A DNA stretch of 64,000 nucleotides from Pseudazoarcus pumilus (lineage in GTDB: Bacteria > Pseudomonadota > Gammaproteobacteria > Burkholderiales > Rhodocyclaceae), in contig NZ_CP025682.1 in NCBI RefSeq assembly GCF_002872475.1, forward strand, positions 2,852,001-2,916,000. The letters run 5' to 3'. The position numbers were made by a program, and so were the translations under genes. Shown here in pieces: positions 8,242 through 16,826 of this stretch. Numbering within the stretch: position 1 is the first letter of the stretch; every line of letters starts with the position of its first letter. The notes beneath the pieces were generated by a model. The model was not told the DNA's origin. It made no database searches and saw only the letters and a program-made list of their open reading frames with translations.

Positions 8242-8689
8242 GAACCGGCTCCCCGCCAATCGGGAACAGGCGGTCGTAGGCGAGATTGAAGACGAAGGCG
8301 TAGGCGACATACGACAACGCCAGGGCGATGTCGGCGATCAGCGCGGCGAGCCAGTCCATGCCCGTCCACCACATGATCAAGGGCAGCGACAGGGTCAGCA
8401 GACCGCCCTCGAAACCTAGCGCGTGCACGATGCGCAGTCGCAGCGGACGCCGGTCTGCACGGCGGCCGGTGAGCCGCGCCTCGCACCAGTCGAAGAGCGT
8501 GTTGTAGACGCCGTTCCACAGCGCGGCGATCGCGGCGATGAGCGCCAGCAGGCCGATCGAATCCCCCAGCGGCACACCCGAGAGCCACACGAAAGGCGGC
8601 GTGATCAGCAGCAGGCCGCCGACTTCGAAGAGCACTACCTGGCGGACGCGATCCGGGAATGAACGCAGGGCGGGACGGGTTTTGTTCAC
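8231..8689 (-). CDS. PACE-family efflux transporter
   Basis: A 152-residue inner-membrane protein with four hydrophobic spans arranged as two tandem transmembrane pairs, the layout of the proteobacterial antimicrobial compound efflux (AceI-like) family. Conserved positions are visible: the first-helix FEVGGLL, the [15 protein letters not shown] segment after helix two, and [13 protein letters not shown] at the start of the second pair. AceI exports chlorhexidine and short-chain diamines; the natural substrate of this member is unknown. It overlaps murB by 11 bp downstream. Its start region overlaps the promoter-like sequence for the divergent MFS gene. Confidence 0.85.
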   Translation of the reverse strand: MNKTRPALRSFPDRVRQVVLFEVGGLLLITPPFVWLSGVPLGDSIGLLALIAAIAALWNGVYNTLFDWCEARLTGRRADRRPLRLRIVHALGFEGGLLTLSLPLIMWWTGMDWLAALIADIALALSYVAYAFVFNLAYDRLFPIGGEPVHAD

Positions 8690-8708
8690 TGCAGCAAAAC
8701 TCTATAAT
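8682..8708 (+). promoter_or_regulatory. Candidate promoter of the MFS gene
   Basis: A perfect TATAAT at 8703-8708 with TTGTTC at 8682-8687 (15-bp spacing; TTTGTT at 8681 would give 16). It points towards the MFS gene starting at 8831, leaving a leader of roughly 115 nt. It overlaps the start of the divergent PACE gene. Confidence 0.5.
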
Positions 8709-8830
8709 TGCGGGTTCATTTCGCGCGCATCGTGCGCGCAGCCCGCCGCTTCGATACGCGTTTCGGCGGGCAGGACCAGGATCGCTCACAAGGCATCCCG
8801 GCGGTCCCTGCAAAGGCGATTGACTCTAGC

Positions 8831-10225
8831 ATGCTCCCTCACATCCTCCCCATCAGCTCGCTGATGCTCGGCACCGCCCTGCTGCTGCTCGGCAACGGCC
8901 TGATGTCCACCCTGCTCACGCTGCGCGGCAGCATCGAGGGCTTCGGCGACCAGATCCTCGGCCTGATGGGCTCGGCCTACTTCGTCGGCTTCCTCATCGG
9001 CACCTGGGTGGTGCCCGCGATGATACGGCGCATCGGTCACATCCGCGCCTTCGCGTTCTACGCGTCGAGCATCGCCGTCGTGGTGCTGGTGCACGCGCTG
9101 ATCGTGCATCCGGTGATCTGGCTGCTGCTGCGGCTGGCCACCGGCATCGCGCTGGTGGGCTTCTATACCGTGATCGAGAGCTGGCTCAACAGCCGCGCCG
9201 TACCCGAGCGCCGCGGCCAGGTGTTTGCCTTCTACATGTTCGTCAACATGAGCGCGCTGGCGCTGGCGCAGCAGTTACTGCATCTGGCACCGCCGCAGGA
9301 ATTCACGCTGTTCGCGATCTCCGCCGTGCTGATCTGCCTGTCGGTGCTGCCGCTGTGTTCGACACGCCAGCCCCAGCCCGAGATCCAGCCCCTGCCGCGC
9401 CTGACCATCGGCAAGCTGTGGGCGGCCGCGCCGTCCTCGGTGGCGGCTTCCATCGTCTCGGGCCTGTCGATCGGCACGCTGTGGAGCATGGGGCCGCTGT
9501 ACGCGGCGCGCCTGGGGCTGGACGCGAGCGGCGTGGCGATGCTGATGACGGCCACGATCGCCGGCGGCGCGATCCTGCAACTGCCGCTGGGCCGCTATTC
9601 GGACCGCGGCGACCGCCGCCATGTACTGGCCTTCGTGGCCTTCGGCGCGACCGCCGGTGCGGTGGCGATGGCGATGTTCGGCGGCTCGAACAGCGCGCTG
9701 CTGATCTCGGCCTTCGTCTTCGGCGGCATGTCGTTCGCGATCTATCCGATCGCGGTCGCCCACCTCATCGACCGCCTGCCGCATGAGCAGATCCTGTCGG
9801 GCAACTCCGGCATGCTGCTGCTGCACGGCCTCGGCGCGGTGTTCGGCCCGACCGCGGCCGGCGCACTGATGGCGGTCAGCGGCGCGGCCGGACTGCCGGT
9901 GTTCTTCGCGCTGACGATCGCGCCGCTGGCGATCTTCGTGGCGCTGCGCGCACGCGGGCGCGTCGACCATATCGTCGAGGAGGCCGCGCAGTTCGTGCCG
10001 ATGATGCGCACCGCACCGACCGGCATGGAGATGGCCGCCGCCGTCGAGGAACACCGCCTGGAGAGCGGCGGACACATCGATCACACTGACCCGTCCGAAG
10101 ACCCGCCCGCGCCGCGGGCCGATGCCCAGCCCGAGGACAACCACCCGACCGCACCGGAGGCACCGCTCTCCGGCAGCAACGAAGCGCCGTCGCCACAGCG
10201 CAGCGAAGACTCGCCGCGCCGCTGA
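8831..10225 (+). CDS. MFS transporter, YcaD-like
   Basis: A 464-residue major facilitator protein with twelve predicted spans up to about residue 385. The pattern LGLMGSAYFVGFLIGTW after helix one, FYTVIESWLNS in helix five and QLPLGRYSDRGDRR between helices eight and nine matches the YcaD group of unknown substrate. The last 80 residues are hydrophilic, rich in Pro, Glu and Asp, and probably disordered in the cytoplasm, an unusual extension for the group. The ATG at 8831 directly precedes the first membrane span; the upstream extension of the frame has no family character. It is followed 69 bp later by the ABC importer operon. Confidence 0.83.
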   Translation: MLPHILPISSLMLGTALLLLGNGLMSTLLTLRGSIEGFGDQILGLMGSAYFVGFLIGTWVVPAMIRRIGHIRAFAFYASSIAVVVLVHALIVHPVIWLLLRLATGIALVGFYTVIESWLNSRAVPERRGQVFAFYMFVNMSALALAQQLLHLAPPQEFTLFAISAVLICLSVLPLCSTRQPQPEIQPLPRLTIGKLWAAAPSSVAASIVSGLSIGTLWSMGPLYAARLGLDASGVAMLMTATIAGGAILQLPLGRYSDRGDRRHVLAFVAFGATAGAVAMAMFGGSNSALLISAFVFGGMSFAIYPIAVAHLIDRLPHEQILSGNSGMLLLHGLGAVFGPTAAGALMAVSGAAGLPVFFALTIAPLAIFVALRARGRVDHIVEEAAQFVPMMRTAPTGMEMAAAVEEHRLESGGHIDHTDPSEDPPAPRADAQPEDNHPTAPEAPLSGSNEAPSPQRSEDSPRR

Positions 10226-10294
10226 TCGGGCGCGGAAACTGGCGCCGCACACGCCGTTCGGGCCAGAATACGGCCACTGCAACGGGATGCGCGC

Positions 10295-11071
10295 ATGCTC
10301 GAACTGGAACACATCGTGAAGGCCTTCGGCGGCTTCCGGGCCGTCGACGACTGCTCGCTGTCGGTCTCCGAGGGCGAAATCCTCGGCCTTATCGGACCCA
10401 ACGGCGCGGGCAAGACCACGCTGTTCAACCTCATCGCCGGGGCGCTGGCGCCAAGCGCGGGCCGCATCCGTTTTCTCGGCGAGGACATCACCCGCCTGCC
10501 CACCGAGGCACGCTTCCACCGCGGCCTGGTGCGCACTTTCCAGATTCCGCACGAATTCCACCGCCTGAGCACCCTCGAAAACCTGATGATGGTGCCGGCC
10601 GGTCAGCCGGGCGAGCGGCTGCTGGCCAACTGGTTCGGTCATGAGCGCGTTCGCCGACACGAGGAGGAAGTACGCGAGCGCGCGCTTGCCACGCTGGAAT
10701 TCCTCGAACTGACCCACGTCGCCGACGAACTGGCGGGCCACCTGTCGGGCGGGCAGAAGAAGCTGCTCGAACTCGGTCGCACGATGATGACCGACGCGCG
10801 TCTGGTGCTGCTCGACGAACCGGCCGCCGGTGTCAACCGCACGCTGCTGCGCAAGCTCGAGGAGAAGATCGAGATCCTCAACCGCGAGCGCGGCTATACC
10901 TTCGTGCTGATCGAGCACGACATGGAAATGATCGCGCGCCTGTGCAACCGCGTCGCGTGCATGGCCGAGGGGCGCGTGCTGGTCGAGGGCGGCTTCGCCA
11001 CCGTGCGCAACGACCCGCAGGTGCTCGAAGCCTATCTGGGCGAGCGCGTGAACGAGGAGAACCCCGCTTGA
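10295..11071 (+). CDS. livG: Branched-chain amino-acid type ABC ATPase (LivG-like)
   Basis: A 258-residue ATP-binding subunit of a HAAT-family importer. Walker A is GPNGAGKT at residues 34-41, the ABC signature is HLSGGQKK near residue 150, Walker B is LVLLDEPAAGV near residue 170 and the H-loop follows in VLIEHDMEM. The long insert between Walker A and the signature, and the C-terminal tail, are typical of LivG rather than LivF. It opens a five-gene operon (ATPase, ATPase, permease, permease, binding protein), an order different from the usual binding-protein-first layout. The LivF-like start overlaps its stop by 4 nt. The transported compound is unknown. Confidence 0.88.
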   Translation: MLELEHIVKAFGGFRAVDDCSLSVSEGEILGLIGPNGAGKTTLFNLIAGALAPSAGRIRFLGEDITRLPTEARFHRGLVRTFQIPHEFHRLSTLENLMMVPAGQPGERLLANWFGHERVRRHEEEVRERALATLEFLELTHVADELAGHLSGGQKKLLELGRTMMTDARLVLLDEPAAGVNRTLLRKLEEKIEILNRERGYTFVLIEHDMEMIARLCNRVACMAEGRVLVEGGFATVRNDPQVLEAYLGERVNEENPA

Positions 11072-11784
11072 GCGCCGCGCTGCTCGAACTGCGTGGCGTA
11101 CGCGGCGGCTACGGCGAGACCGACATCCTCGACGGCATCGACCTGCACGTGGGTGCGGGCGAGATCGTGGTCATCGTCGGCCCCAACGGCGCCGGCAAGT
11201 CGAGTGCGATGAAGGCGGTGTTCGGCCTGCTCACGCTGCGCGACGGGCGCATCGTGTTCGATGGCGACGACATCACCGGGTGGACGCCGGACCGCATCGT
11301 GCGCCGCGGCATCTGCTTCGTGCCGCAGGTCGACAACGTGTTCCGCGACATGAGCGTGCACGAGAACCTGGAGATGGGCGCCTTCCTGCGGCGCGGCGAC
11401 CTGTCGGGCGCCTACGAACGCGTCTACGGGCTGTTTCCCGACCTGAAGGCCAAGCGCCGCACGCTCGCCGGCAACCTCTCCGGCGGCCAGCGCCAGATGG
11501 TGGCCATGGGCCGCGCGCTGATGCTCGAGCCCAAACTGCTGTTGCTCGACGAGCCCACGGCCGGGCTGTCGCCCCGCTACATGGAGCAGATCTTCCAGAT
11601 CACGCGCGACGTGCGCGACGCCGGCGTGGCCATCCTGCTGGTCGAACAGCACGCGAAACAGGCGCTGGCCCTCTGCGACCGCGGCTACGTGCTGACCACC
11701 GGCGCGAACCGCTGCGACGGTAGCGGCGCCGAACTGCTGGCCGACCCGGAAGTCGTGCAGCTTTTCCTCGGTGGGCAGCGATGA
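11068..11784 (+). CDS. livF: Branched-chain amino-acid type ABC ATPase (LivF-like)
   Basis: A 238-residue second ATPase of the importer. Walker A GPNGAGKS lies near residue 37, the signature NLSGGQRQ near residue 136 and Walker B LLLLDEPTAGLSP near residue 155, the last being characteristic of LivF. The best start is a TTG at 11068 whose last two bases begin the livG stop; GAGGAGA lies just before it. No ATG or GTG occurs at a sensible place. It forms a heterodimer with the LivG-like subunit beneath the two permeases. A 78-bp gap with strong hairpins separates it from the first permease, the only sizeable gap in the operon. Confidence 0.87.
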   Translation: MSAALLELRGVRGGYGETDILDGIDLHVGAGEIVVIVGPNGAGKSSAMKAVFGLLTLRDGRIVFDGDDITGWTPDRIVRRGICFVPQVDNVFRDMSVHENLEMGAFLRRGDLSGAYERVYGLFPDLKAKRRTLAGNLSGGQRQMVAMGRALMLEPKLLLLDEPTAGLSPRYMEQIFQITRDVRDAGVAILLVEQHAKQALALCDRGYVLTTGANRCDGSGAELLADPEVVQLFLGGQR

Positions 11785-11789
11785 CGACC

Positions 11790-11858
11790 CCCACGCTCAC
11801 TTCGTTCGCTGCCCCCCGAGGGGGCTGGGCCTCCCTTGGGACGGCCCGGCGGGAGGCC
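11790..11858 (+). repeat. Hairpin-rich element between livF and livH
   Basis: Two adjacent stem-loops: GCCCCC/GGGGGC (11811-11816, 11820-11825) and GGCCTCCC/GGGAGGCC (11828-11835, 11851-11858). The right arm of the second contains GGGAGG (11851-11856), the ribosome-binding site of the permease starting at 11863, so folding would hide it. The sequence CTCACTTCGTTCGCTG just upstream resembles a repeat that I recall from betaproteobacterial intergenic regions; only one copy is seen here. Confidence 0.6.
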
Positions 11859-11862
11859 TGAC

Positions 11863-12738
11863 ATGGACGCCTACGAGTTCATCAACTTCCATCTCGTCCC
11901 CGGCTTGCTGCTGGGCTCGATCTACGCCATCGGCGCGATCGGCGTGACGCTGGTGTTCGGCATCCTGCGTTTCGCACATCTGGCGCACGGCGACCTGATC
12001 ACGCTCGGCGCCTTCCTCGCGCTGGGCGCGGTCACGCTCGGCGGCCTGGACCCGTGGCTGGCGCTGCCGGTGGCGATGGCGCTGGCCGCGGCGGTCGCGG
12101 TGGGCATCGACGCGAGCTGCTATGCCTATCTGCGCGAGCGCCCGCGCATCCTCACCGTGATGGCCTCGCTGGGCGTGGCGCTGATGGTGCGCGCCGTGGT
12201 GCAGATGGGCTGGGGCACGGACCCCACGACCTATACCAGCGGCATCGTGCGCCCGGACGAATACTTCGGCTTCATCCTGCTGCGCGATCGCGAACTGGCG
12301 ACCTTTGCCGCGGTGATCGTGCTGGTTGCCGCGCTCGAAGCCTTCCTGCGGCTGACGCGCTGGGGCCGCGCGATGCGCGCGATGTCCGACAACCCGGATC
12401 TGGCGCGTCTGTGCGGCGTGGACAACCGCCAGGTGGTGCGCCTGACCTGGATCATCGTCGGCATGTTGTGCGCGGCCGCCGGCTTTCTGCTCGGCATCAA
12501 CACCGAGGTATGGGCGATGATGGGCTGGTGGGTACTGCTGCCGGTATTCGCCGCGGCCATCCTCGGCGGGGTCGGACGCATCGACGGCGCGGTGCTGGGC
12601 GGACTGGTGATCGGACTGACCGAGGAGTTGTCGGTGCTGGTGCTGCCGGCACAGTACAAGAGCGCGACGGCCTTCGTCATCCTGCTGCTGGTGTTGCTCT
12701 TGCGCCCGCGCGGCATCCTCAAGGGCAAGGTGCTGTGA
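11863..12738 (+). CDS. livH: ABC importer permease (LivH-like)
   Basis: A 291-residue inner-membrane permease with eight or so hydrophobic spans. LivH features are visible: LLLGSIYAIGAIGVTLVFGI in the first span, FAHLAHGDLITLGAFLAL, the cytoplasmic coupling segment TRWGRAMRAMSDNPDLARLCGVDN, and a glycine-rich AAILGGVGRIDGAVLGGLVIG. The start at 11863 follows GGGAGG by six bases, and that site lies inside a predicted hairpin arm. Its stop overlaps the next permease start by one base (TGATG). Together with LivM it forms the membrane channel; the ligand is set by the binding protein encoded last in the operon. Confidence 0.9.
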   Translation: MDAYEFINFHLVPGLLLGSIYAIGAIGVTLVFGILRFAHLAHGDLITLGAFLALGAVTLGGLDPWLALPVAMALAAAVAVGIDASCYAYLRERPRILTVMASLGVALMVRAVVQMGWGTDPTTYTSGIVRPDEYFGFILLRDRELATFAAVIVLVAALEAFLRLTRWGRAMRAMSDNPDLARLCGVDNRQVVRLTWIIVGMLCAAAGFLLGINTEVWAMMGWWVLLPVFAAAILGGVGRIDGAVLGGLVIGLTEELSVLVLPAQYKSATAFVILLLVLLLRPRGILKGKVL

Positions 12739-13691
12739 TGGATGCATTCGGCCTCGCCAACTACGCGCTGTTCATCCTGGTGCTGGTCGGCATCTACGGC
12801 CTGATGGCGCTCGGGCTGAACGTGCAGTGGGGCCTGGGCGGGCTGTTCAATGCCGGCATCGCGGGCTTCTTCGCGATCGGCGCCTACGCCTCGGCGATCC
12901 TCACCAGCCCGGCCCTGCCCGGGCGCGTGGGCGGTTTCGAGCTGCCGGTGGCCGTCGGCTGGGTCGGCGCGATGGCGCTGGCGGCGTTGCTCGCCTGGCC
13001 GATCGGGCGCGTGTGCCTGCGCCTGCGCTCGGACTATCTGGCGATCGCCACCATCGGCGTGGCCGAGATCATCCGCCTGGCGGTGCGCTCCGAGGACTGG
13101 CTGACCGGCGGTGTGCGCGGCATCTCGGGCATTCCGCGTCCGTTCGGCGAGCTGCCCTACTTCGCCTCGCAACTGGCCTATCTGGCGCTGGTCGCGGCCG
13201 CGGTGCTGCTCGCCTATGTGCTCGTCGAGCGCCAGCTGCGCTCACCCTGGGGGCGAATGATGCGCGCCATCCGCGACAACGAGGCGGCAGCCGCGGCGAT
13301 GGGCAAGCATGTGGAATCCAGACGGCTCGAGGCCTTCGTGTTGGGCTCGGCGCTGATGGGGCTGGCCGGGGCGCTGTTCGTGCATTTCAACCGCTCGATC
13401 ACGCCCGAGGCCATCGACCCGATGATCGTCACCTTCCTCGTCTGGATCATGCTGATCCTCGGCGGCTCGGGCAACAATCGCGGCGCACTGCTGGGCGCGC
13501 TGGTGATCTGGCTGATCTGGTCGCTGTCGGAGCTGCTCACCGACCGGCTTCCGACCGAGATCGCGATACAGGCAAAATACGCGCGCATGTTCCTCATCGG
13601 GCTTGCGCTGCAGCTGGTGCTGCGCTTCCGGCCCGAGGGGATACTCCCCGAGGAACGTCGCACTCACGGACGAAATCAGGACGACTCATGA
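12738..13691 (+). CDS. livM: ABC importer permease (LivM-like)
   Basis: A 317-residue second permease. The LivM pattern is clear: LGLNVQWGLGGLFNAGIAGFF near the N-terminus, LRLRSDYLAIATIGVAEI around residue 100, the coupling helix SPWGRMMRAIRDNEAAAAAMGKH near residue 180 and a C-terminal RFRPEGILPEERR. It starts one base into the livH stop and its own stop overlaps the binding-protein start (ATGA). About eight to nine membrane spans are predicted. It is slightly shorter than E. coli LivM because it lacks the long N-terminal extension, as is normal in many betaproteobacterial homologues. Confidence 0.9.
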   Translation: MDAFGLANYALFILVLVGIYGLMALGLNVQWGLGGLFNAGIAGFFAIGAYASAILTSPALPGRVGGFELPVAVGWVGAMALAALLAWPIGRVCLRLRSDYLAIATIGVAEIIRLAVRSEDWLTGGVRGISGIPRPFGELPYFASQLAYLALVAAAVLLAYVLVERQLRSPWGRMMRAIRDNEAAAAAMGKHVESRRLEAFVLGSALMGLAGALFVHFNRSITPEAIDPMIVTFLVWIMLILGGSGNNRGALLGALVIWLIWSLSELLTDRLPTEIAIQAKYARMFLIGLALQLVLRFRPEGILPEERRTHGRNQDDS

Positions 13692-14881
13692 CCCGCAAGC
13701 ACTTCATCGGCGCGGCGCTGGCCGCCGCAATGACTCTGCCGGCCGCCGCACAGGAGGCGAAGATCGGCCTGCTGTTCGGCATTTCGGGCGGCATCTCGGC
13801 GATGGCGCCGACCATGGTCGAGGCCGCGCAACTGGCCGTCGAACAGGTCAACGCCCAGGGCGGCATCGGCGACGGCGGCAAACTCGTGGCCGCGCTCGGC
13901 GACAGCGGCTGCAATCCGCAGGCGGCCACCGACGCGGCGACCAAGGCGGTCAACATCGACCGCGTACTGGCCATCGTGGGGCCCAGCTGCTCGGGCTCGG
14001 TGCTGGCCGCGGCCAACTCGGTGACGGTGCCCGCCGGCGTGCCGCTGGTGTCGCCCTCGTCGACCTCGCCGCAGGTGACCCGACTCGCGGACAAGGATCT
14101 GGTCTTTCGCACCGTGCCCTCGGACGCCTACCAGGGCGCGGCGCTGGCGCGCACGCTGATAGCGCGCGGCACCCGAAGCGTGGCCGTGACCTATCTGGCC
14201 AACGACTACGGCACCGGACTGGCCGAGTCCTTCCGCGCCGAGTACGAGGCACAGGGCGGCACGATCACCGGCTTCCAGCAGCACGACGGCTCCAAGGCGT
14301 CCTACCGTTCGGAGCTGTCGCGCCTGGCGCGCGGCGGCGCCGACACGCTGGTGATCTTCGACTACGGCGACGGCAGCGGGCTGACCATCCTGCGCCAGTC
14401 ACTCGAGAACGGCTTCTTCCGTCAGTTCGTCGGCGGCGACGGCATGAAGTCCGAGGCCATGATCCGCGCCATCGGCGCGGCCAATCTCGACACCTTGCTG
14501 GTGTCCTCGCCGGTGGGTTCCGGCAGCGAATCGCTGGCGATCTTCCAGCGCGACTTTCGCGCGAAGGGCGGCAACCCGGACGGGATCTTCGCGACGACCT
14601 CCTACGACGCAGCCTTCCTGCTGGCACTGGCGATCGAGCATGCCGGCGGCGAGCGCGCCAAGCTCGCCGCCTCGTTGCGCGCGGTCGCCGGCGCCCCGGG
14701 CGATCCCGTTCGCCCGGGCGAGTGGGCCCGGGCGAAGAAGCTGATCGCCGAGGGTCGCGACATCGATTACCGGGGCGCGGCGGGCGACCACGAGTTCGAC
14801 GAGGCGGGCGACGTACCCGGCGCCTACGCGCTGTTTCGCGTCGCTGGCGAGGATTTCGAGGCCGTCGCCCAAATGCATTGA
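13688..14881 (+). CDS. Periplasmic binding protein of the ABC importer (LivJ-like)
   Basis: A 397-residue periplasmic receptor of the type I (Leu/Ile/Val) fold. A signal peptide covers about residues 1-21 (HFIGAALAAAMTLPAAAQ). Fold marks include GISAMAPTMVEAAQLAVEQVN at the N-terminus, the AIVGPSCSGSVLAAA segment where the ligand carboxylate normally binds, and FATTSYDAAFLLALAIE in the second lobe. Two cysteines (GDSGCNP and GPSCSGS) could form a disulfide. It is the last gene of the importer operon, overlapping livM by 4 nt. Branched-chain amino acids, amides, urea or aromatic acids are all known ligands of this family; the sequence alone does not choose. Confidence 0.88.
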   Translation: MTRKHFIGAALAAAMTLPAAAQEAKIGLLFGISGGISAMAPTMVEAAQLAVEQVNAQGGIGDGGKLVAALGDSGCNPQAATDAATKAVNIDRVLAIVGPSCSGSVLAAANSVTVPAGVPLVSPSSTSPQVTRLADKDLVFRTVPSDAYQGAALARTLIARGTRSVAVTYLANDYGTGLAESFRAEYEAQGGTITGFQQHDGSKASYRSELSRLARGGADTLVIFDYGDGSGLTILRQSLENGFFRQFVGGDGMKSEAMIRAIGAANLDTLLVSSPVGSGSESLAIFQRDFRAKGGNPDGIFATTSYDAAFLLALAIEHAGGERAKLAASLRAVAGAPGDPVRPGEWARAKKLIAEGRDIDYRGAAGDHEFDEAGDVPGAYALFRVAGEDFEAVAQMH

Positions 14882-14990
14882 GCGTGACTATGGGCACTTG
14901 CCGCTGTCCTCGGACCGCCATGGCGCTTGCGTCGGCGGCGATTGCCACGGAAAATCGGGCCTTGCCGACGAGTTCGGGGGGTGTAACCCA

Positions 14991-15866
14991 ATGAATGCCA
15001 CGGAAGATCCGGAACGCAAACTCGCCGCGCCCGTGCACGCGCCCTACGTCAAGGTCCTCGACCTCGAGCAGACGCTCTCGGACCTTACCGCCATGGTCGA
15101 CCAGCTGCAGTCCGAACGCGACGACCTGGAGATCGCCCTGACCACGGCCATCGAGCACGGCGACGCGATCGAATCACAGCTCGCGACAGCCAACGTCCAG
15201 TTGCAGAAGGAAGTACTCGAGCGGCGCAACGTCGAGAAGCAGTTGCGTCTGCTGGTCGCGACGATCACCGAGAAGAGCCGTGACCTGGAACTGGTGCTGC
15301 AGACCATCACCGAGCACGCGGACCAGATCGACATGGAGTGGCTCAAGCGCTACATCGAGTCCGAAAGCGCGGCGCGCCACGATTCGCTCACCGGGCTGGC
15401 CAACCGTCGCATGCTCGACGAGGCCATCGCCAGCGAGTGGGCGCGCGGCCGACGCGAGTCCAGGCCGGTGGCGATGCTCATGTGCGACGTCGACCACTTC
15501 AAGGAATACAACGACCTGCACGGCCACCGCGCCGGCGACGAGTGCCTGCGCCGCATCGCCGACGTGCTCGGCGGCGCGCTGCACCGCAAGGGGGATCTGG
15601 CTGCGCGTTACGGCGGCGAGGAGTTCATCGTGCTGCTGCCCAATACCGACCGCGAGGGCGCGCGAGCGATTGCCGCCAACATTCAGCGCGCGCTCGCCCA
15701 CGAAGCCATCGAGCACGGCAATTCGCCGCTGGGCGCACACATCACGCTGTCGATCGGGGTCTCGGCGATGGTGCCCGAGAACGGCGACGAGGGCCCGCTG
15801 TTCGCCGAAGTCGACCGCCTCCTCTACCGGGCCAAGCAACAGGGGCGCAACCGCATCGTGGCCTGA
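14991..15866 (+). CDS. Coiled-coil diguanylate cyclase (SiaD-like)
   Basis: A 291-residue soluble diguanylate cyclase. Residues 25-115 are a long heptad-rich coiled coil without any sensor domain, followed by a GGDEF domain starting at DSLTGLANRR (131-140). The active site is GGEEF at 208-212 and an intact inhibitory site RKGD lies at 199-202, five residues before it, so product inhibition is expected. Two such domains must pair to make c-di-GMP, and in Pseudomonas SiaD the stalk is held in the active arrangement by the partner SiaC. Genes for a kinase, a STAS-like protein and a PP2C phosphatase follow directly, so this cyclase is probably the output of that switch. It starts 109 bp after the ABC operon. 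Confidence 0.85.
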   Translation: MNATEDPERKLAAPVHAPYVKVLDLEQTLSDLTAMVDQLQSERDDLEIALTTAIEHGDAIESQLATANVQLQKEVLERRNVEKQLRLLVATITEKSRDLELVLQTITEHADQIDMEWLKRYIESESAARHDSLTGLANRRMLDEAIASEWARGRRESRPVAMLMCDVDHFKEYNDLHGHRAGDECLRRIADVLGGALHRKGDLAARYGGEEFIVLLPNTDREGARAIAANIQRALAHEAIEHGNSPLGAHITLSIGVSAMVPENGDEGPLFAEVDRLLYRAKQQGRNRIVA

Positions 15867-15890
15867 GCCACACGACGCACAAGGCACGCG

Positions 15891-16463
15891 ATGATCGAAC
15901 ACTATGGAAGCTTCGAGGACATCCGGCACGATCCGGACACCGAAACGCTGAACCTCTCCTTCTGGCCGGGGCGCCTGCCGCTGCGCCAGCGCTGGCGCAA
16001 CAATGGCCTGTCGGCCGACTTTCTCGGCGACTACCTGACCACCTTCTTTCCGCTCGACGACGACGACCCGGCCACCGCGAGACGGCAGGAGGAGATCCGC
16101 AGCGCGGTGAGCTTCGTCGCCAATGAACTGCTCGAGAACGCGATGAAGTTCCACGACGCGGCCCAGCCCGAGCCGATCACGATCAGCCTGTGCCTGCATC
16201 GCGACCGCGTCGTCTTCCACGAGAGCAACGGCAGCGACGCGCAGTCGGTGGCCGGCTTCCGCGCCTTCGTGCTGAAACTGCTCGAATCCGATCCGGGCGA
16301 GCTGTACATGCAACAGCTCGAACACAACGCGATGTCGGAAGGCACGGCCGGCCTCGGCTACCTGACCATGATCAACGACTACGGCGCTGACCTCGCCTGG
16401 CGCTTCGAACCGTCCGCGAGCGGCGGTTTCCGGGTGACCACGCAGGTCACACTGCCGATATGA
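15891..16463 (+). CDS. SpoIIAB/SiaB-like kinase (slr1658 type)
   Basis: A 190-residue protein of the group called slr1658 superfamily regulators (DUF6272), related to SiaB and, more distantly, to anti-sigma kinases of the GHKL fold. The ATP-binding N-box is visible as VANELLENAMKFH at residues 77-89 and a glycine-rich lid SEGTAGLGYLTM at 149-160. In partner-switching systems such kinases phosphorylate a small STAS-like partner on serine or threonine. It sits 24 bp after the cyclase and overlaps the STAS-like gene by 4 nt, which fits that pairing. The kinase role is inferred from family and context. Confidence 0.75.
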   Translation: MIEHYGSFEDIRHDPDTETLNLSFWPGRLPLRQRWRNNGLSADFLGDYLTTFFPLDDDDPATARRQEEIRSAVSFVANELLENAMKFHDAAQPEPITISLCLHRDRVVFHESNGSDAQSVAGFRAFVLKLLESDPGELYMQQLEHNAMSEGTAGLGYLTMINDYGADLAWRFEPSASGGFRVTTQVTLPI

Positions 16464-16822
16464 CGGAGCACATCCCGATGAAGTCCCTGGAAGGCGATGG
16501 TTACCGCGCCGCGTACGATCGCGAACGAGGCTGCGTATTCCTCGAAGGCTCGCTGCGCCTCAACGGCCTGACCGAATACGCCCCGATCTCCGCGTTGCTC
16601 GACGAGGCTCTCGAAGGCAGCGATCGACTGGAGCTCAATCTCACGCGGCTCGAATTCCTCAACAGTTCGGGCATCGCGACGCTCTCCAAGTTCGTCATCA
16701 ATGCGCGCAACCGCAAGACTTGCATCCTGACCATCCGTGGCTCCAACGCCGTGCCGTGGCAGGGCAAGTCGCTCAACAACCTCAAGCGCCTGATGCCTTC
16801 GCTCGAGCTCGTCCTCGAATAG
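16460..16822 (+). CDS. STAS-like phosphoacceptor (slr1659 type)
   Basis: A 120-residue protein of the slr1659 superfamily, with a STAS-like alternation of strands and helices. The segment LEFLNSSGIATLSKFV at about residues 64-79 aligns with the phosphorylation loop of SpoIIAA-type anti-sigma antagonists (DSSG), which points to Ser69 or Ser70 as the acceptor. It should be phosphorylated by the preceding kinase and dephosphorylated by the PP2C protein encoded 4 bp downstream. In the SiaABCD system the equivalent role is played by SiaC, a different family. Two starts are possible: 16460, overlapping the kinase stop, or 16478, which has CGGAG upstream. Confidence 0.75.
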   Translation: MTEHIPMKSLEGDGYRAAYDRERGCVFLEGSLRLNGLTEYAPISALLDEALEGSDRLELNLTRLEFLNSSGIATLSKFVINARNRKTCILTIRGSNAVPWQGKSLNNLKRLMPSLELVLE

Positions 16823-16826
16823 CCCG

